Shown piece by piece: positions 24,968 to 34,639 of a stretch of 64,000 bases of DNA. Position 1 is the stretch's first letter. Each line of letters starts with the position of its first letter. The position numbers were made by a program, and so were the translations under genes. The DNA is taken from positions 42,280 through 106,279 of the forward strand of contig NZ_JABBGJ010000040.1 of assembly GCF_012927345.1 (NCBI RefSeq), written 5' to 3'. The notes below the pieces were generated by a model. That model saw nothing but the letters and a program-made list of their open reading frames with translations, was not told the origin of the DNA and made no database searches. Source of the stretch: Paraburkholderia polaris. GTDB taxonomy: Bacteria > Pseudomonadota > Gammaproteobacteria > Burkholderiales > Burkholderiaceae.

Positions 24968-25345
24968 ATGCTGTATTTGAAAACATTGATTATCGTCGTT
25001 CAGCTGTTGTCGGCACTTGGGGTCATCGGCCTTGTCTTGCTGCAACACGGCAAAGGCGCCGATATGGGTGCTGCTTTCGGCAGCGGCGCATCGGGCAGTC
25101 TGTTCGGCGCGACCGGTTCGGCAAACTTTTTGTCGCGTACCACGGCCGTCCTCGCCGCCGTGTTTTTTGTAACGACGTTGACGCTCACCTACCTTGGTGC
25201 GTATCGTGCGAAACCGTCCGCAGGCTTGCTGGGCACGGCTGTGACTGCGCCTGTCGCGGCTTCCGCTGCGTCCGCGCCGGCTGGCGGCTCGGCAGTATTG
25301 CCGGCATCGGCCGCATCCGTCCCCGCTACGGACGTGCCGAAATAA
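24968..25345 (+). CDS. secG: Protein translocase subunit SecG
   Basis: A 125-residue small membrane protein of the SecYEG channel. Two membrane helices (~1-22 and ~53-72) flank the conserved cytoplasmic loop GVIGLVLLQHGKGADMGAAF and GSASGSLFGATGSANFLSR-like residues. The C-terminal ~50 residues are Ala/Ser/Pro-rich, low complexity. The ATG at 24968 follows AGGTGA by 5 nt. A GTG three codons earlier (24959) overlaps that site and is less likely. Confidence 0.95.
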   Translation: MLYLKTLIIVVQLLSALGVIGLVLLQHGKGADMGAAFGSGASGSLFGATGSANFLSRTTAVLAAVFFVTTLTLTYLGAYRAKPSAGLLGTAVTAPVAASAASAPAGGSAVLPASAASVPATDVPK

Positions 25346-25371
25346 ATTTTCGTTCAAAGTGCTTTTGTGCG

Positions 25372-25400
25372 TTGAACAAACTGTTTAGACCAGTTACAAT
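25372..25400 (+). promoter_or_regulatory. Predicted sigma-70 promoter of tRNA-Leu
   Basis: TTGAAC, 17 bp, TACAAT, giving a start near 25407 and a ~50-nt 5' leader before the tRNA. Confidence 0.65.
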
Positions 25401-25457
25401 CTAAGTCTTGAAGCGATTCGCGGGTTTTATAAGTTGTTTTCCCGGATTGCAGTTAGT

Positions 25458-25542
25458 GCCGACGTGGTGAAATTGGTAGACACGCTATCTTGAGGGGGTA
25501 GTGGCGAAAGCTGTGCGAGTTCGAGTCTCGCCGTCGGCACCA
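25458..25542 (+). tRNA. tRNA-Leu (anticodon GAG)
   Basis: An 85-nt class II tRNA with encoded CCA. The acceptor stem is GCCGACG/CGTCGGC. The anticodon arm is CTATC-TTGAGGG-GGTAG, with anticodon GAG reading CUC/CUU. There is a long variable arm (TGGCGAAAGCTGT), as expected for leucine tRNAs, and a T-arm with GTTCGAGTC. It has its own promoter and terminator between secG and nuoA. Confidence 0.97.
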
Positions 25543-25552
25543 AATGTTATCT

Positions 25553-25589
25553 AAATGCCAGCCGCTTGCTTCGCTTCGGCTGGCATTTT
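25553..25589 (+). terminator. Rho-independent terminator after tRNA-Leu
   Basis: AAATGCCAGCCG-cttgcttcgctt-CGGCTGGCATTTT, an 11-bp stem with a T-run, 11 bp after the tRNA CCA end. Confidence 0.9.
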
Positions 25590-25703
25590 CACTTCTGATG
25601 CGCGGTTCGCGTTGGGCTTGCGGCATGTGCGTTGTCAAAGTGATTTCGCGTCAGGAGTGCTATGCTCTTGGCGGCATTCAGAACCAACCGATAGAGGATA
25701 GTC

Positions 25704-26063
25704 TTGAACCTCGCAGCCTATTTCCCCGTCTTGTTGTTCCTCATTGTGGGCACCGGTTTAGGCGTAGCACTGGTCAGCATCGGCAAGATCCTCGGTCCCA
25801 ACAAGCCCGATACCGAGAAAAACGCACCGTACGAGTGCGGCTTCGAAGCATTCGAAGATGCGCGCATGAAGTTCGATGTGCGTTACTACCTCGTCGCCAT
25901 TCTCTTCATCATTTTCGACCTTGAAACCGCGTTCCTGTTCCCGTGGGGTGTGGCCCTGCGCGACATCGGCTGGCCTGGCTTCATGGCGATGATGATTTTC
26001 CTGCTCGAATTCCTGTTGGGCTTTGCCTATATCTGGAAGAAGGGCGGCCTCGACTGGGAATGA
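25704..26063 (+). CDS. nuoA: NADH-quinone oxidoreductase subunit A (TTG start)
   Basis: A 119-residue membrane subunit of complex I with three helices. The conserved segment PYECGFEAFEDARMKFDVRYYLVAILFIIFDLE lies between helices 1 and 2 near the quinone channel. Translation begins at TTG (25704), 5 nt after AGAGGA; no ATG or GTG exists at a family-like position. The weak start may hold down expression. It is first of 14 genes in canonical order nuoA-N. Confidence 0.96.
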   Translation: MNLAAYFPVLLFLIVGTGLGVALVSIGKILGPNKPDTEKNAPYECGFEAFEDARMKFDVRYYLVAILFIIFDLETAFLFPWGVALRDIGWPGFMAMMIFLLEFLLGFAYIWKKGGLDWE

Positions 26064-26125
26064 TGGATTAATCGCCGGTTTGCGTGGGTGGCCAGGCTTG
26101 CCGCCCCGTCTGGAGTGGAAAGCAA

Positions 26126-26605
26126 ATGAGTATCGAAGGGGTCTTGAAGGAAGGGTTTGTCACCACTACGGCAGACAAACTGATCAACTGGACGCGCACC
26201 GGCTCGTTGTGGCCGATGACGTTTGGTCTCGCGTGCTGTGCGGTCGAGATGATGCATGCGGGCGCTGCCCGTTATGACCTTGACCGTTTCGGCGTGGTGT
26301 TTCGTCCGAGTCCGCGTCAGTCGGACGTGATGATCGTCGCCGGCACGCTGTGCAACAAGATGGCGCCGGCTTTGCGCAAGGTCTACGACCAGATGGCCGA
26401 GCCGCGCTGGGTGATTTCGATGGGCTCGTGCGCAAACGGCGGCGGCTACTACCACTATTCCTATTCGGTAGTGCGCGGCTGCGATCGGATTGTGCCGGTC
26501 GACGTCTACGTGCCGGGTTGCCCGCCTACAGCGGAAGCGCTGGTGTACGGCGTGATCCAGCTGCAGGCCAAGATCCGTCGCACCAACACAATCGCCCGTC
26601 AATAA
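26126..26605 (+). CDS. nuoB: NADH-quinone oxidoreductase subunit B
   Basis: 159 residues. It holds the terminal iron-sulfur cluster N2, with ligands in ACCAVEMMH (tandem Cys), [12 protein letters not shown] and [10 protein letters not shown]. It passes electrons from the cluster chain to ubiquinone at the junction with NuoD and NuoH. The ATG at 26126 gives the standard N-terminus [14 protein letters not shown]; a longer frame to 26084 does not. Confidence 0.97.
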
Positions 26606-26626
26606 GGCCAACGCCTCCCCCACAAT

Positions 26627-27229
26627 ATGGCAAGCAAACTCGAGACCCTGAAAGCGAACCTCGAGGCGGCCTTTGGCGGCCTCCTGTTGAGCACCACCGA
26701 GGCAATCGGTGAGTTGACGATCGTCGTGAAGGCGAGCGACTACATCAATGTGGCAACGCGTCTGCGCGACGACCGCTCGCTCGGTTTCGAGCAACTGGTC
26801 GATCTGTGCGGCGTCGACTATCAGACCTACGCCGATGGCGCATATGACGGTCCGCGTTTCGCGGCCGTTCTGCATTTGTTGTCGGTGCAGAACAACTGGC
26901 GTCTGCGTCTGCGTGTATTCGCACCGGACGACGAAGTGCCGATCGTCGCCTCAGTCGTCGATATCTGGAATTCGGCCAACTGGTATGAGCGCGAAGCATT
27001 CGATCTGTACGGCATCGTCTTCGAAGGCCACCCGGACTTGCGCCGCATCCTGACCGACTACGGTTTCATTGGTCACCCGTTCCGTAAAGATTTCCCTGTC
27101 TCCGGCTACGTCGAAATGCGTTACGACCCGGAAGAGAAGCGCGTCGTCTATCAGCCTGTGACGATCGAGCCGCGGGAAATCACGCCGCGCGTGATCCGCG
27201 AGGATCGCTATGGCGGTCTGAAACACTAA
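26627..27229 (+). CDS. nuoC: NADH-quinone oxidoreductase subunit C
   Basis: A 200-residue peripheral-arm subunit (30-kDa family). The signature YEREAFDLYGIVFEGHPDLRR is near residue 125, followed by DYGFIGHPFRKDFP. It is a separate gene from nuoD, unlike the fused NuoCD of enterobacteria. It has a 9-bp gap to nuoD. Confidence 0.97.
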   Translation: MASKLETLKANLEAAFGGLLLSTTEAIGELTIVVKASDYINVATRLRDDRSLGFEQLVDLCGVDYQTYADGAYDGPRFAAVLHLLSVQNNWRLRLRVFAPDDEVPIVASVVDIWNSANWYEREAFDLYGIVFEGHPDLRRILTDYGFIGHPFRKDFPVSGYVEMRYDPEEKRVVYQPVTIEPREITPRVIREDRYGGLKH

Positions 27230-27238
27230 GAGAACGCC

Positions 27239-28492
27239 ATGGCAGAGATCAAGAACTACACGCTCAACTTCGGTCCTCAGCACCCGGCCGCGCACGGTGT
27301 GCTGCGCCTCGTGCTCGAACTCGACGGCGAAGTTATTCAGCGCGCCGATCCGCACATCGGTCTGCTGCATCGCGCGACCGAAAAGCTCGCGGAAACCAAG
27401 ACCTTCATCCAGTCCGTGCCGTACATGGACCGTCTCGACTATGTGTCGATGATGGTCAACGAGCACGGCTACGTGATGGCGATCGAAAAGCTGCTCGGCA
27501 TCGAAGTGCCGATTCGCGCCCAGTACATCCGTGTGATGTTCGACGAAGTCACGCGGGTGCTGAACCACTTGATGTGGATTGGCGCACACGCGCTCGACGT
27601 CGGCGCGATGGCGGTGTTCCTGTACGCGTTTCGTGAGCGCGAAGACCTGATGGACGTGTACGAAGCAGTGTCCGGCGCCCGGATGCACGCGGCTTACTAC
27701 CGTCCGGGCGGCGTGTATCGCGATCTGCCTGACGCAATGCCGCAGTACAAGGCATCGAAGATTCGCAATGCGAAGGCATTGTCGAGGATGAACGAGAACC
27801 GTCAAGGCTCGCTGCTCGACTTCATCGACGATTTCTTTACGCGTTTCCCGAAGTGCGTCGACGAATACGAAACGCTGCTCACGGACAACCGGATCTGGAA
27901 GCAACGTCTGGTCGGTATCGGTGTGGTCAGCCCGGAGCGCGCGCTGAACCTCGGTATGACCGGCGCGATGTTGCGCGGCTCGGGTATCGAGTGGGATCTG
28001 CGCAAGAAACAGCCGTACGAAGTTTACGACAAGATGGATTTCGACATTCCGGTCGGCGTTAATGGCGATTGTTATGACCGATATCTGGTTCGCGTCGAAG
28101 AAATGCGCCAATCCACGCGAATTGTGAAACAGTGCATTGAGTGGCTGCGTAAGAATCCGGGGCCGGTGATGGTCGACAATCACAAGGTTGCGCCGCCGTC
28201 GCGGGTCGGCATGAAGTCGAACATGGAAGAGCTGATTCACCACTTCAAGCTCTTCACGGAAGGCTTCCATGTGCCGGAAGGCGAGGCATACGCCGCAGTC
28301 GAACATCCGAAGGGCGAGTTCGGTATCTACCTGATCTCGGACGGCGCGAACAAGCCGTATCGCCTGAAGATTCGCGCGCCGGGCTATGCGCACCTGTCCA
28401 CGCTCGATGAAATGGCGCGCGGTCACATGATCGCCGACGCCGTGACAATCATCGGTACGCAGGACATCGTGTTCGGCGAAGTGGATCGCTAG
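27239..28492 (+). CDS. nuoD: NADH-quinone oxidoreductase subunit D
   Basis: A 417-residue 49-kDa-type subunit forming the quinone pocket with NuoB. Conserved blocks: GPQHPAAHGVLRLVLELDGE at ~12-31 (quinone-binding His) and HRATEKLAE, VNEHGYVMAIEKLLGIEVP. It ends with the typical IIGTQDIVFGEVDR. A 130-bp gap without a recognisable gene separates it from nuoE. Confidence 0.98.
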   Translation: MAEIKNYTLNFGPQHPAAHGVLRLVLELDGEVIQRADPHIGLLHRATEKLAETKTFIQSVPYMDRLDYVSMMVNEHGYVMAIEKLLGIEVPIRAQYIRVMFDEVTRVLNHLMWIGAHALDVGAMAVFLYAFREREDLMDVYEAVSGARMHAAYYRPGGVYRDLPDAMPQYKASKIRNAKALSRMNENRQGSLLDFIDDFFTRFPKCVDEYETLLTDNRIWKQRLVGIGVVSPERALNLGMTGAMLRGSGIEWDLRKKQPYEVYDKMDFDIPVGVNGDCYDRYLVRVEEMRQSTRIVKQCIEWLRKNPGPVMVDNHKVAPPSRVGMKSNMEELIHHFKLFTEGFHVPEGEAYAAVEHPKGEFGIYLISDGANKPYRLKIRAPGYAHLSTLDEMARGHMIADAVTIIGTQDIVFGEVDR

Positions 28493-28622
28493 GACTATTC
28501 ATCGGCGCGCGTCTTCAGATTGCACCGAAGCACGCGTCAAGCAAAGGAACGCCGGGTCTGTCGCAGCATGATGTGAGCGACGGGTTTTCGTTCGGTAGGA
28601 ATTGAAAGAGTCGTGTCTGAAA

Positions 28623-29108
28623 ATGATCTCAGCTGAAGGCCTGAAAGAAATCGATCGTGCGATCGCGAAGTATCCCGCCGATCAGAAACAGTCCGCCGTG
28701 ATGTCGGCGTTGGCTACTGCTCAGGAAGAGCATGGCTGGCTGTCACCCGAACTCATGCAGTTCGTCGCGGACTATCTCGGCATGCCGGCAGTCGCCGTGC
28801 AGGAGGTGGCTACCTTCTACACGATGTATGAGACCTCGCCGGTCGGTAAGTACAAGATCACCCTCTGCACGAACCTGCCGTGCCAGCTCGGCCCGGACGG
28901 TGGCTCCGACAGCACCGCTGAATATCTGAAGCAGAAGCTCGGCATCGACTTCGGCGAAACCACGGCTGACGGCAAGTTCACCCTGAAAGAAGGTGAATGC
29001 ATGGGAGCGTGCGGCGATGCGCCGGTGATGCTGGTGAACAACCATCGCATGTGCAGCTTCATGAGCCGCGCGAAGATCGACCAGCTGCTCGAGGAACTTT
29101 CGAAATGA
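28623..29108 (+). CDS. nuoE: NADH-quinone oxidoreductase subunit E
   Basis: A 161-residue, 24-kDa-type subunit with a thioredoxin-like [2Fe-2S] domain. The cluster ligands are in CTNLPCQLG and CMGACGDAP. It belongs to the NADH-oxidising tip with NuoF and NuoG. The ATG at 28623 gives the standard N-terminus MISAEGLKEIDRAI. Its ribosome site is weak (GAAAGAG, 12 nt away), and a TTG at 28602 is an alternative. The stop overlaps nuoF (ATGA). Confidence 0.95.
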   Translation: MISAEGLKEIDRAIAKYPADQKQSAVMSALATAQEEHGWLSPELMQFVADYLGMPAVAVQEVATFYTMYETSPVGKYKITLCTNLPCQLGPDGGSDSTAEYLKQKLGIDFGETTADGKFTLKEGECMGACGDAPVMLVNNHRMCSFMSRAKIDQLLEELSK

Positions 29109-30433
29109 CGTCTTTACACGATCGTCACATCAAACCGCTGATTCTCGCCGGCCTGAACGGCGACAACTGGCATCTCGAAGACTATGTGGCGCGCGGCGGT
29201 TACGCCCAGCTGCGCCGCATTCTGGAAGAAAAGATTCCGCCCGAGCAGGTGATCGCCGACGTCAAGGCGTCGGGTCTGCGCGGCCGCGGCGGTGCGGGCT
29301 TTCCGACCGGTTTGAAGTGGAGCTTCATGCCGCGTCAGTTCCCGGGTCAGAAGTACCTCGTCTGCAATTCGGACGAAGGCGAACCGGGCACGTTCAAAGA
29401 TCGCGACATCCTGCGTTTCAATCCGCATTCGCTGATTGAAGGCATGGCCATCGGCGCGTACGCGATGGGCATCACGGTCGGTTACAACTATATTCACGGC
29501 GAAATCTGGGAAGTCTACAAGCGCTTTGAACAAGCGTTGGACGAAGCTCGCCGCGCCGGCTTCCTTGGCGACAACATCATGGGTTCGGGCTTCTCGTTCG
29601 AACTGCATGCGCACCACGGCTACGGCGCCTACATTTGCGGCGAAGAAACCGCGCTGCTCGAATCGCTCGAAGGCAAGAAAGGCCAGCCGCGCTTCAAGCC
29701 GCCGTTCCCGGCGAGCTTCGGCGTCTATGGCAAGCCGACCACGATCAACAACACAGAGACGTTCGCTGCGGTGCCGTTCCTGCTCGCGATCGGTCCGCAG
29801 AATTACCTCGAAATCGGCAAGCCGAACAACGGCGGCACGAAGATTTTCTCGGTCGCAGGCGACGTCGAGCGTCCTGGCAACTATGAGGTTCCGCTCGGCA
29901 CGCCGTTCGCGACGCTGATGGAACTGGCCGGCGGCATGCGCGGCGGCAAGAAGATCAAGGCTGTGATTCCTGGTGGCTCGTCGGCACCGGTGATCCCGGG
30001 CGAAATGATGATGCAGACCGACATGGACTACGACTCGATCGCCAAGGCTGGCTCGATGCTCGGTTCCGGTGCGGTCATCGTGATGGATGAAACGCGTTGC
30101 ATGGTGCGTTCGCTGTTGCGTCTGTCGTATTTCTATTACGAAGAGTCGTGCGGTCAGTGCACGCCGTGCCGCGAAGGCACCGGCTGGCTGTATCGCGTCG
30201 TGCATCGTATCGAACACGGGCTAGGTCGTCCGGAAGATCTGGATCTGCTGAACTCGGTTGCTGAAAACATCATGGGCCGCACAATTTGCGCGCTCGGCGA
30301 TGCAGCGGCCATGCCGGTTCGCGGCATGCTCAAGCACTACTGGGACGAATTCGAATACCACGTTGCCCACAAGCATTGCCTCGTCGGCGGTCACGCCGGT
30401 GCGGCAGCGGCGTCGGAAACAGTGGCTGCTTGA
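29105..30433 (+). CDS. nuoF: NADH-quinone oxidoreductase subunit F
   Basis: A 442-residue 51-kDa-type subunit that binds NADH and FMN. GLRGRGGAGFPTGLKWSFMP is the FMN/NADH site, GEETALLESLEGKKGQPR the dinucleotide loop, and ESCGQCTPCREG supplies three Cys of cluster N3 (fourth near ICALGDAAA). The start overlaps the nuoE stop by 4 bp, giving coupled translation. Confidence 0.97.
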   Translation: MTSLHDRHIKPLILAGLNGDNWHLEDYVARGGYAQLRRILEEKIPPEQVIADVKASGLRGRGGAGFPTGLKWSFMPRQFPGQKYLVCNSDEGEPGTFKDRDILRFNPHSLIEGMAIGAYAMGITVGYNYIHGEIWEVYKRFEQALDEARRAGFLGDNIMGSGFSFELHAHHGYGAYICGEETALLESLEGKKGQPRFKPPFPASFGVYGKPTTINNTETFAAVPFLLAIGPQNYLEIGKPNNGGTKIFSVAGDVERPGNYEVPLGTPFATLMELAGGMRGGKKIKAVIPGGSSAPVIPGEMMMQTDMDYDSIAKAGSMLGSGAVIVMDETRCMVRSLLRLSYFYYEESCGQCTPCREGTGWLYRVVHRIEHGLGRPEDLDLLNSVAENIMGRTICALGDAAAMPVRGMLKHYWDEFEYHVAHKHCLVGGHAGAAAASETVAA

Positions 30434-30555
30434 GTGCCCAGATAAGTACGCTAAATAGCGCACCAGAACACATCATCCGCGGGATTCATCGCCTGAAACG
30501 GGCGTTGAACAGGGCGAACGATTGAGCGGTAACAGGTTAAGGAAGATTGACCATC

Positions 30556-32889
30556 ATGGTTGAACTTGAAATAGACGGCAAGAAAGTAGAGGTGCCTGAA
30601 GGCAGCATGGTGATCCAGGCTGCGCATAAGGTCGACACGTACATTCCTCACTTCTGCTATCACAAGAAGCTGTCGATTGCGGCCAACTGCCGGATGTGTC
30701 TGGTCGATGTCGAAAAGATGCCGAAGGCCGTGCCTGCATGCGCCACGCCGGTGTCAGCGGGCATGATCGTGCGCACCAAGTCCGACAAGGCGGTGAAGGG
30801 CCAGCAAGCCGTGATGGAATTCCTGCTGATCAACCACCCGCTGGATTGCCCGATCTGCGATCAGGGCGGTGAGTGTCAGTTGCAGGATCTGGCCGTGGGC
30901 TACGGCAAGTCGTCGTCGCGCTATAGCGAAGAAAAGCGCGTGGTGTTCCACAAGAACGTCGGCCCGCTGATCTCGATGGAAGAAATGTCGCGTTGCATTC
31001 ACTGCACGCGTTGCGTCCGTTTCGGCCAGGAAGTGGCCGGCGTGATGGAACTTGGCATGCTGGGTCGCGGCGAACATTCGGAAATCACGTCGTTCGTTGG
31101 CAAGACCGTCGACTCCGAACTGTCGGGCAACATGATCGATCTGTGCCCGGTCGGCGCGCTGACCAGCAAGCCGTTCCGCTACAGCGCCCGTACGTGGGAA
31201 CTGTCGCGCCGCAAGTCGGTGAGCCCGCACGATTCCGTCGGTGCAAACCTCGTGGTGCAAGTTAAGAACAACCGCGTGATGCGTGTTCTGCCGTTCGAAA
31301 ACGAATCCATCAACGAATGCTGGATTTCGGACAAGGACCGCTTCTCGTACGAAGCCCTGAATAGCCCGGAACGTCTCACGCAGCCGATGCTCAAGCAAGG
31401 TGGCAAGTGGGTTGAGACCGACTGGCAAACCGCGCTCGAATATGTGGTCAAGGGTCTGAAGGGCATCAAGGGCGACCACGGCGCGAACGCGCTGGCCGCT
31501 CTCGGTAGCGCCCATAGCACCGTCGAAGAACTGTTCCTGTTGAAGCAGTTGGCGCAAGCGGTCGGCACGCCTAACGTCGACTTCCGTCTGCGTCAGTCGG
31601 ATTTCTCCGCAGTCGTCAACGGTGCGCCGTGGCTCGGCACGACGATCGCCGATCTTTCGAACGTGGATTCGGCGCTCGTGATCGGTTCGGATCTGCGCCG
31701 CGATCATCCGCTGTTCGCCGCGCGTCTGCGTCAAGCCGCCAAGAGCGGTACGAAGCTGACGCTCGTGCAGGCCACCAACGACGACGCGCTGATTCCGCAG
31801 GCACAGCGCGTGGTTGCCGCACCGTCGGCATGGCTCGACGCACTGGCTGGCATCGCCGGCGCGGTCTCGGAAGCAAACGGCGTTGCACTGCCGGAAGCCT
31901 TCGCCGGCACGCAGCCGACGGACGCCAACAAACAGGTCGCGAAGTCGCTCGCCACCGGCGAACACCGCGTGGTGCTGCTCGGCAACGGCGCGGTCCGTCA
32001 TCCGGACTTCGCCGCGATTCACGCTGCGGCGCAATGGATCGCAGACGCGACCGGCGCAACGCTGGGTTTCCTCACGGAATCCGCCAACACGGTCGGCGCG
32101 CATCTCGTGAAGGCATTGCCGGGCGAGGGTGGTTTGAACGCACGCGAAGTGTTCGAGCAACCGCGCAAGGGTTATCTGCTGCTGAACGTCGAACCGGAGT
32201 TCGATACGGCCAATCCGGCGCAGGCTTTGGCCGCGCTGAACCAGGCTGAAATGGTCGTCGTGATGTCGCCGTTCCAGATTGGCGCTGAATACGCTGATGT
32301 CCTGCTGCCGATCGCTCCGTTCACGGAAACGGCGGGCACCTTCGTCAACGCTGAAGGTACGGTGCAGACGTTCAACGGCGTTGTGCGTCCGCTCGGCGAC
32401 ACGCGTCCGGCATGGAAGGTTCTGCGCGTCCTGGGCAGCCTGCTGGGCGTACCGGGCTTCGAATTCGACACCTCGGAAGAAGTGCGTACAGCAGCCCTCG
32501 GCGATGGCGAGATCAAGTCGCGTCTGTCGAACAAGACGGGCGTGACGGTTGCACGCGGCAAGGCAGTGAAGGCAGCAGAAGGCAAGTTCGAGCGTATCGC
32601 CGACGTGCCGATTTACCACGCCGACTCGCTGGTGCGTCGCGCCGAATCGCTGCATCTGACAGCAGCGGCGCGCGCAGCGAATTCGGTCGGTCTGCCGGCT
32701 GCGCTGTTCGACAAACTGGGTTTGAAGGAAGGCGACGCAGTGCGCGTGCGCCAGGGCGAGCAATCGGTGCAGTTGCCGGCCGTGCGCGACGCGAATCTTG
32801 CGGAGACGGTCGTCCGCGTATCGGCAGCTACACCTGCCGGTGCAGCGCTGGGCAGCCTGTTCGGTGAACTGGTGGTGGAGAAGGCGTAA
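30556..32889 (+). CDS. nuoG: NADH-quinone oxidoreductase subunit G
   Basis: A 777-residue 75-kDa-type subunit. The N-terminal ferredoxin-like part binds clusters N1b, N4 and N5 (CYHKKLSIAANCRMCLVDVE; CPICDQGGECQLQD; CIHCTRCVRFGQEVAG), and a molybdopterin-oxidoreductase-like domain without cofactor follows. The ATG at 30556 (MVELEIDGKK) is 10 nt after AAGGAAG; a TTG three codons earlier is possible. The last base of its stop abuts nuoH with no gap. Confidence 0.96.
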   Translation: MVELEIDGKKVEVPEGSMVIQAAHKVDTYIPHFCYHKKLSIAANCRMCLVDVEKMPKAVPACATPVSAGMIVRTKSDKAVKGQQAVMEFLLINHPLDCPICDQGGECQLQDLAVGYGKSSSRYSEEKRVVFHKNVGPLISMEEMSRCIHCTRCVRFGQEVAGVMELGMLGRGEHSEITSFVGKTVDSELSGNMIDLCPVGALTSKPFRYSARTWELSRRKSVSPHDSVGANLVVQVKNNRVMRVLPFENESINECWISDKDRFSYEALNSPERLTQPMLKQGGKWVETDWQTALEYVVKGLKGIKGDHGANALAALGSAHSTVEELFLLKQLAQAVGTPNVDFRLRQSDFSAVVNGAPWLGTTIADLSNVDSALVIGSDLRRDHPLFAARLRQAAKSGTKLTLVQATNDDALIPQAQRVVAAPSAWLDALAGIAGAVSEANGVALPEAFAGTQPTDANKQVAKSLATGEHRVVLLGNGAVRHPDFAAIHAAAQWIADATGATLGFLTESANTVGAHLVKALPGEGGLNAREVFEQPRKGYLLLNVEPEFDTANPAQALAALNQAEMVVVMSPFQIGAEYADVLLPIAPFTETAGTFVNAEGTVQTFNGVVRPLGDTRPAWKVLRVLGSLLGVPGFEFDTSEEVRTAALGDGEIKSRLSNKTGVTVARGKAVKAAEGKFERIADVPIYHADSLVRRAESLHLTAAARAANSVGLPAALFDKLGLKEGDAVRVRQGEQSVQLPAVRDANLAETVVRVSAATPAGAALGSLFGELVVEKA

Positions 32890-33954
32890 ATGAGCTTGTT
32901 CGATACGATCAACTCGGGCGGCACCCAGCTTCTCGGTGTGGCATGGCCCACGGTGTGGGCACTGGTGCGCATCCTGGTGGTGGCCGTCGTGATCCTGCTG
33001 TGCGTGGCTTACCTGATTCTGTGGGAGCGTAAGCTGATCGGCTGGATGCACGTGCGTCTCGGCCCGAACCGCGTGGGCCCTGCAGGTTTGCTGCAGCCGA
33101 TCGCCGACGTGCTGAAGCTGTTGCTGAAAGAAGTGATTCAGCCGGCCCAGGCTAGTCGCTGGATCTACCTGATCGCGCCGATCATGGTGGTGGTGCCGGC
33201 CTTCGCGGTCTGGGCGGTGATTCCGTTCCAGGCGGGCGCGGTGCTCGGTGACATCAACGCGGGGCTGTTGTACGCGATCGCGATTTCGTCGATCGGCGTG
33301 TACGGCGTGATTCTGGCCGGCTGGGCGTCGAACTCGAAGTACGCGTTCCTCGGCGCGATGCGCGCTGCAGCTCAGATGGTCTCGTACGAAATTTCTATGG
33401 GCTTCGCGCTGGTCGTCGTGCTGATGACCTCGGGCAGCCTGAATCTGTCGGACATCGTCGGTTCGCAGGAACGCGGGATTTTCGCTGGCTACGGCTTGAA
33501 CTTCCTGTCGTGGAACTGGCTGCCGCTGTTGCCGATGTTCGTCGTGTACTTCATCTCGGGCATCGCCGAAACGAACCGTCACCCGTTCGACGTGGTGGAA
33601 GGGGAGTCGGAAATCGTCGCGGGCCACATGATCGATTACTCGGGGATGGCGTTTGCGCTGTTCTTCCTCGCCGAGTACATCAACATGATCGTGATCTCGG
33701 CATTGGCTGCAACACTGTTCCTCGGCGGCTGGAGCGCACCTTTCGGCTTCCTGTCGTTTATCCCGGGCATCTTCTGGCTGGTGCTGAAGGTTTTCTTCCT
33801 GTTGTCGGTATTCATCTGGGCGCGTGCCACGTTCCCGCGCTATCGCTATGACCAGATCATGCGTCTGGGCTGGAAGATTTTCATTCCGGTCTGCGTGGTG
33901 TGGCTGGTGGTGGTCGGCTTCTGGATCATGTCGCCGTTGAATATCTGGAAATAA
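32890..33954 (+). CDS. nuoH: NADH-quinone oxidoreductase subunit H
   Basis: A 354-residue membrane subunit with eight helices that docks the peripheral arm and forms the quinone entrance. Conserved blocks: ERKLIGWMHVRLGPNRVGPAG, FLGAMRAAAQMVSYEI and ETNRHPFDVVEGESEIVAG. It starts directly after the nuoG stop codon, so translation is likely coupled. Confidence 0.97.
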   Translation: MSLFDTINSGGTQLLGVAWPTVWALVRILVVAVVILLCVAYLILWERKLIGWMHVRLGPNRVGPAGLLQPIADVLKLLLKEVIQPAQASRWIYLIAPIMVVVPAFAVWAVIPFQAGAVLGDINAGLLYAIAISSIGVYGVILAGWASNSKYAFLGAMRAAAQMVSYEISMGFALVVVLMTSGSLNLSDIVGSQERGIFAGYGLNFLSWNWLPLLPMFVVYFISGIAETNRHPFDVVEGESEIVAGHMIDYSGMAFALFFLAEYINMIVISALAATLFLGGWSAPFGFLSFIPGIFWLVLKVFFLLSVFIWARATFPRYRYDQIMRLGWKIFIPVCVVWLVVVGFWIMSPLNIWK

Positions 33955-33969
33955 AGGGCGGATGAACCC

Positions 33970-34458
33970 ATGACCGCAATCCAAAACTTTTTCAAGACCT
34001 TCTTCCTGACGGAGCTGCTCAAAGGCCTCGCGCTGACCGGACGTTATACGTTCCAGCGCAAGGTGACCGTGCAATTCCCGGAAGAGAAGACCCCGATCTC
34101 GCCGCGTTTCCGCGGCCTGCATGCGCTGCGCCGCTATGAAAACGGCGAAGAACGCTGCATCGCCTGCAAGCTGTGCGAAGCGGTGTGCCCGGCGCTCGCC
34201 ATCACGATCGAATCGGAAACTCGTGCGGATAACACGCGCCGCACGACGCGTTACGACATCGACCTGACCAAGTGCATCTTCTGCGGTTTCTGCGAAGAGA
34301 GCTGCCCGGTCGATTCGATTGTCGAGACGCACATTCTCGAATATCACGGCGAAAAACGCGGCGACCTGTATTTCACGAAGGATATGCTGCTGGCCGTGGG
34401 CGATCGCTACGAAGCGGAGATCGCTGCGAGCAAGGCAGCCGACGCACCGTATCGTTGA
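33970..34458 (+). CDS. nuoI: NADH-quinone oxidoreductase subunit I
   Basis: A 162-residue, 2x[4Fe-4S] ferredoxin subunit carrying clusters N6a and N6b. The two motifs are CIACKLCEAVCPA and CIFCGFCEESCPVD. It links NuoG to NuoB. A 181-bp gap with a GC-rich inverted region follows before nuoJ; no gene is seen in it. Confidence 0.97.
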   Translation: MTAIQNFFKTFFLTELLKGLALTGRYTFQRKVTVQFPEEKTPISPRFRGLHALRRYENGEERCIACKLCEAVCPALAITIESETRADNTRRTTRYDIDLTKCIFCGFCEESCPVDSIVETHILEYHGEKRGDLYFTKDMLLAVGDRYEAEIAASKAADAPYR

Positions 34459-34639
34459 AGCACTTCTGTTAAAGCGGTAAATGCAGCAGTAACACGGCCT
34501 GTTGTCGGGCCGAGCGCCGCGGCCTGAGCGCCGCGGCACGGCGCACTTGTGCGGCTGTTCGGGCGGTTTCGGCCGCTTTTACCCGCCACACGTGCCAAAG
34601 AACAATGCCTGACGATGGCCTAACGATGAACCGGTAATC

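Noticed and set aside
30754..34539. A 1261-codon open frame on the minus strand across nuoG, nuoH and nuoI
   Set aside because: It is antisense to three certain complex I genes; its composition (Arg/His/Gln-rich) is the usual mirror of GC-rich third positions, and no domain or ribosome site is visible.
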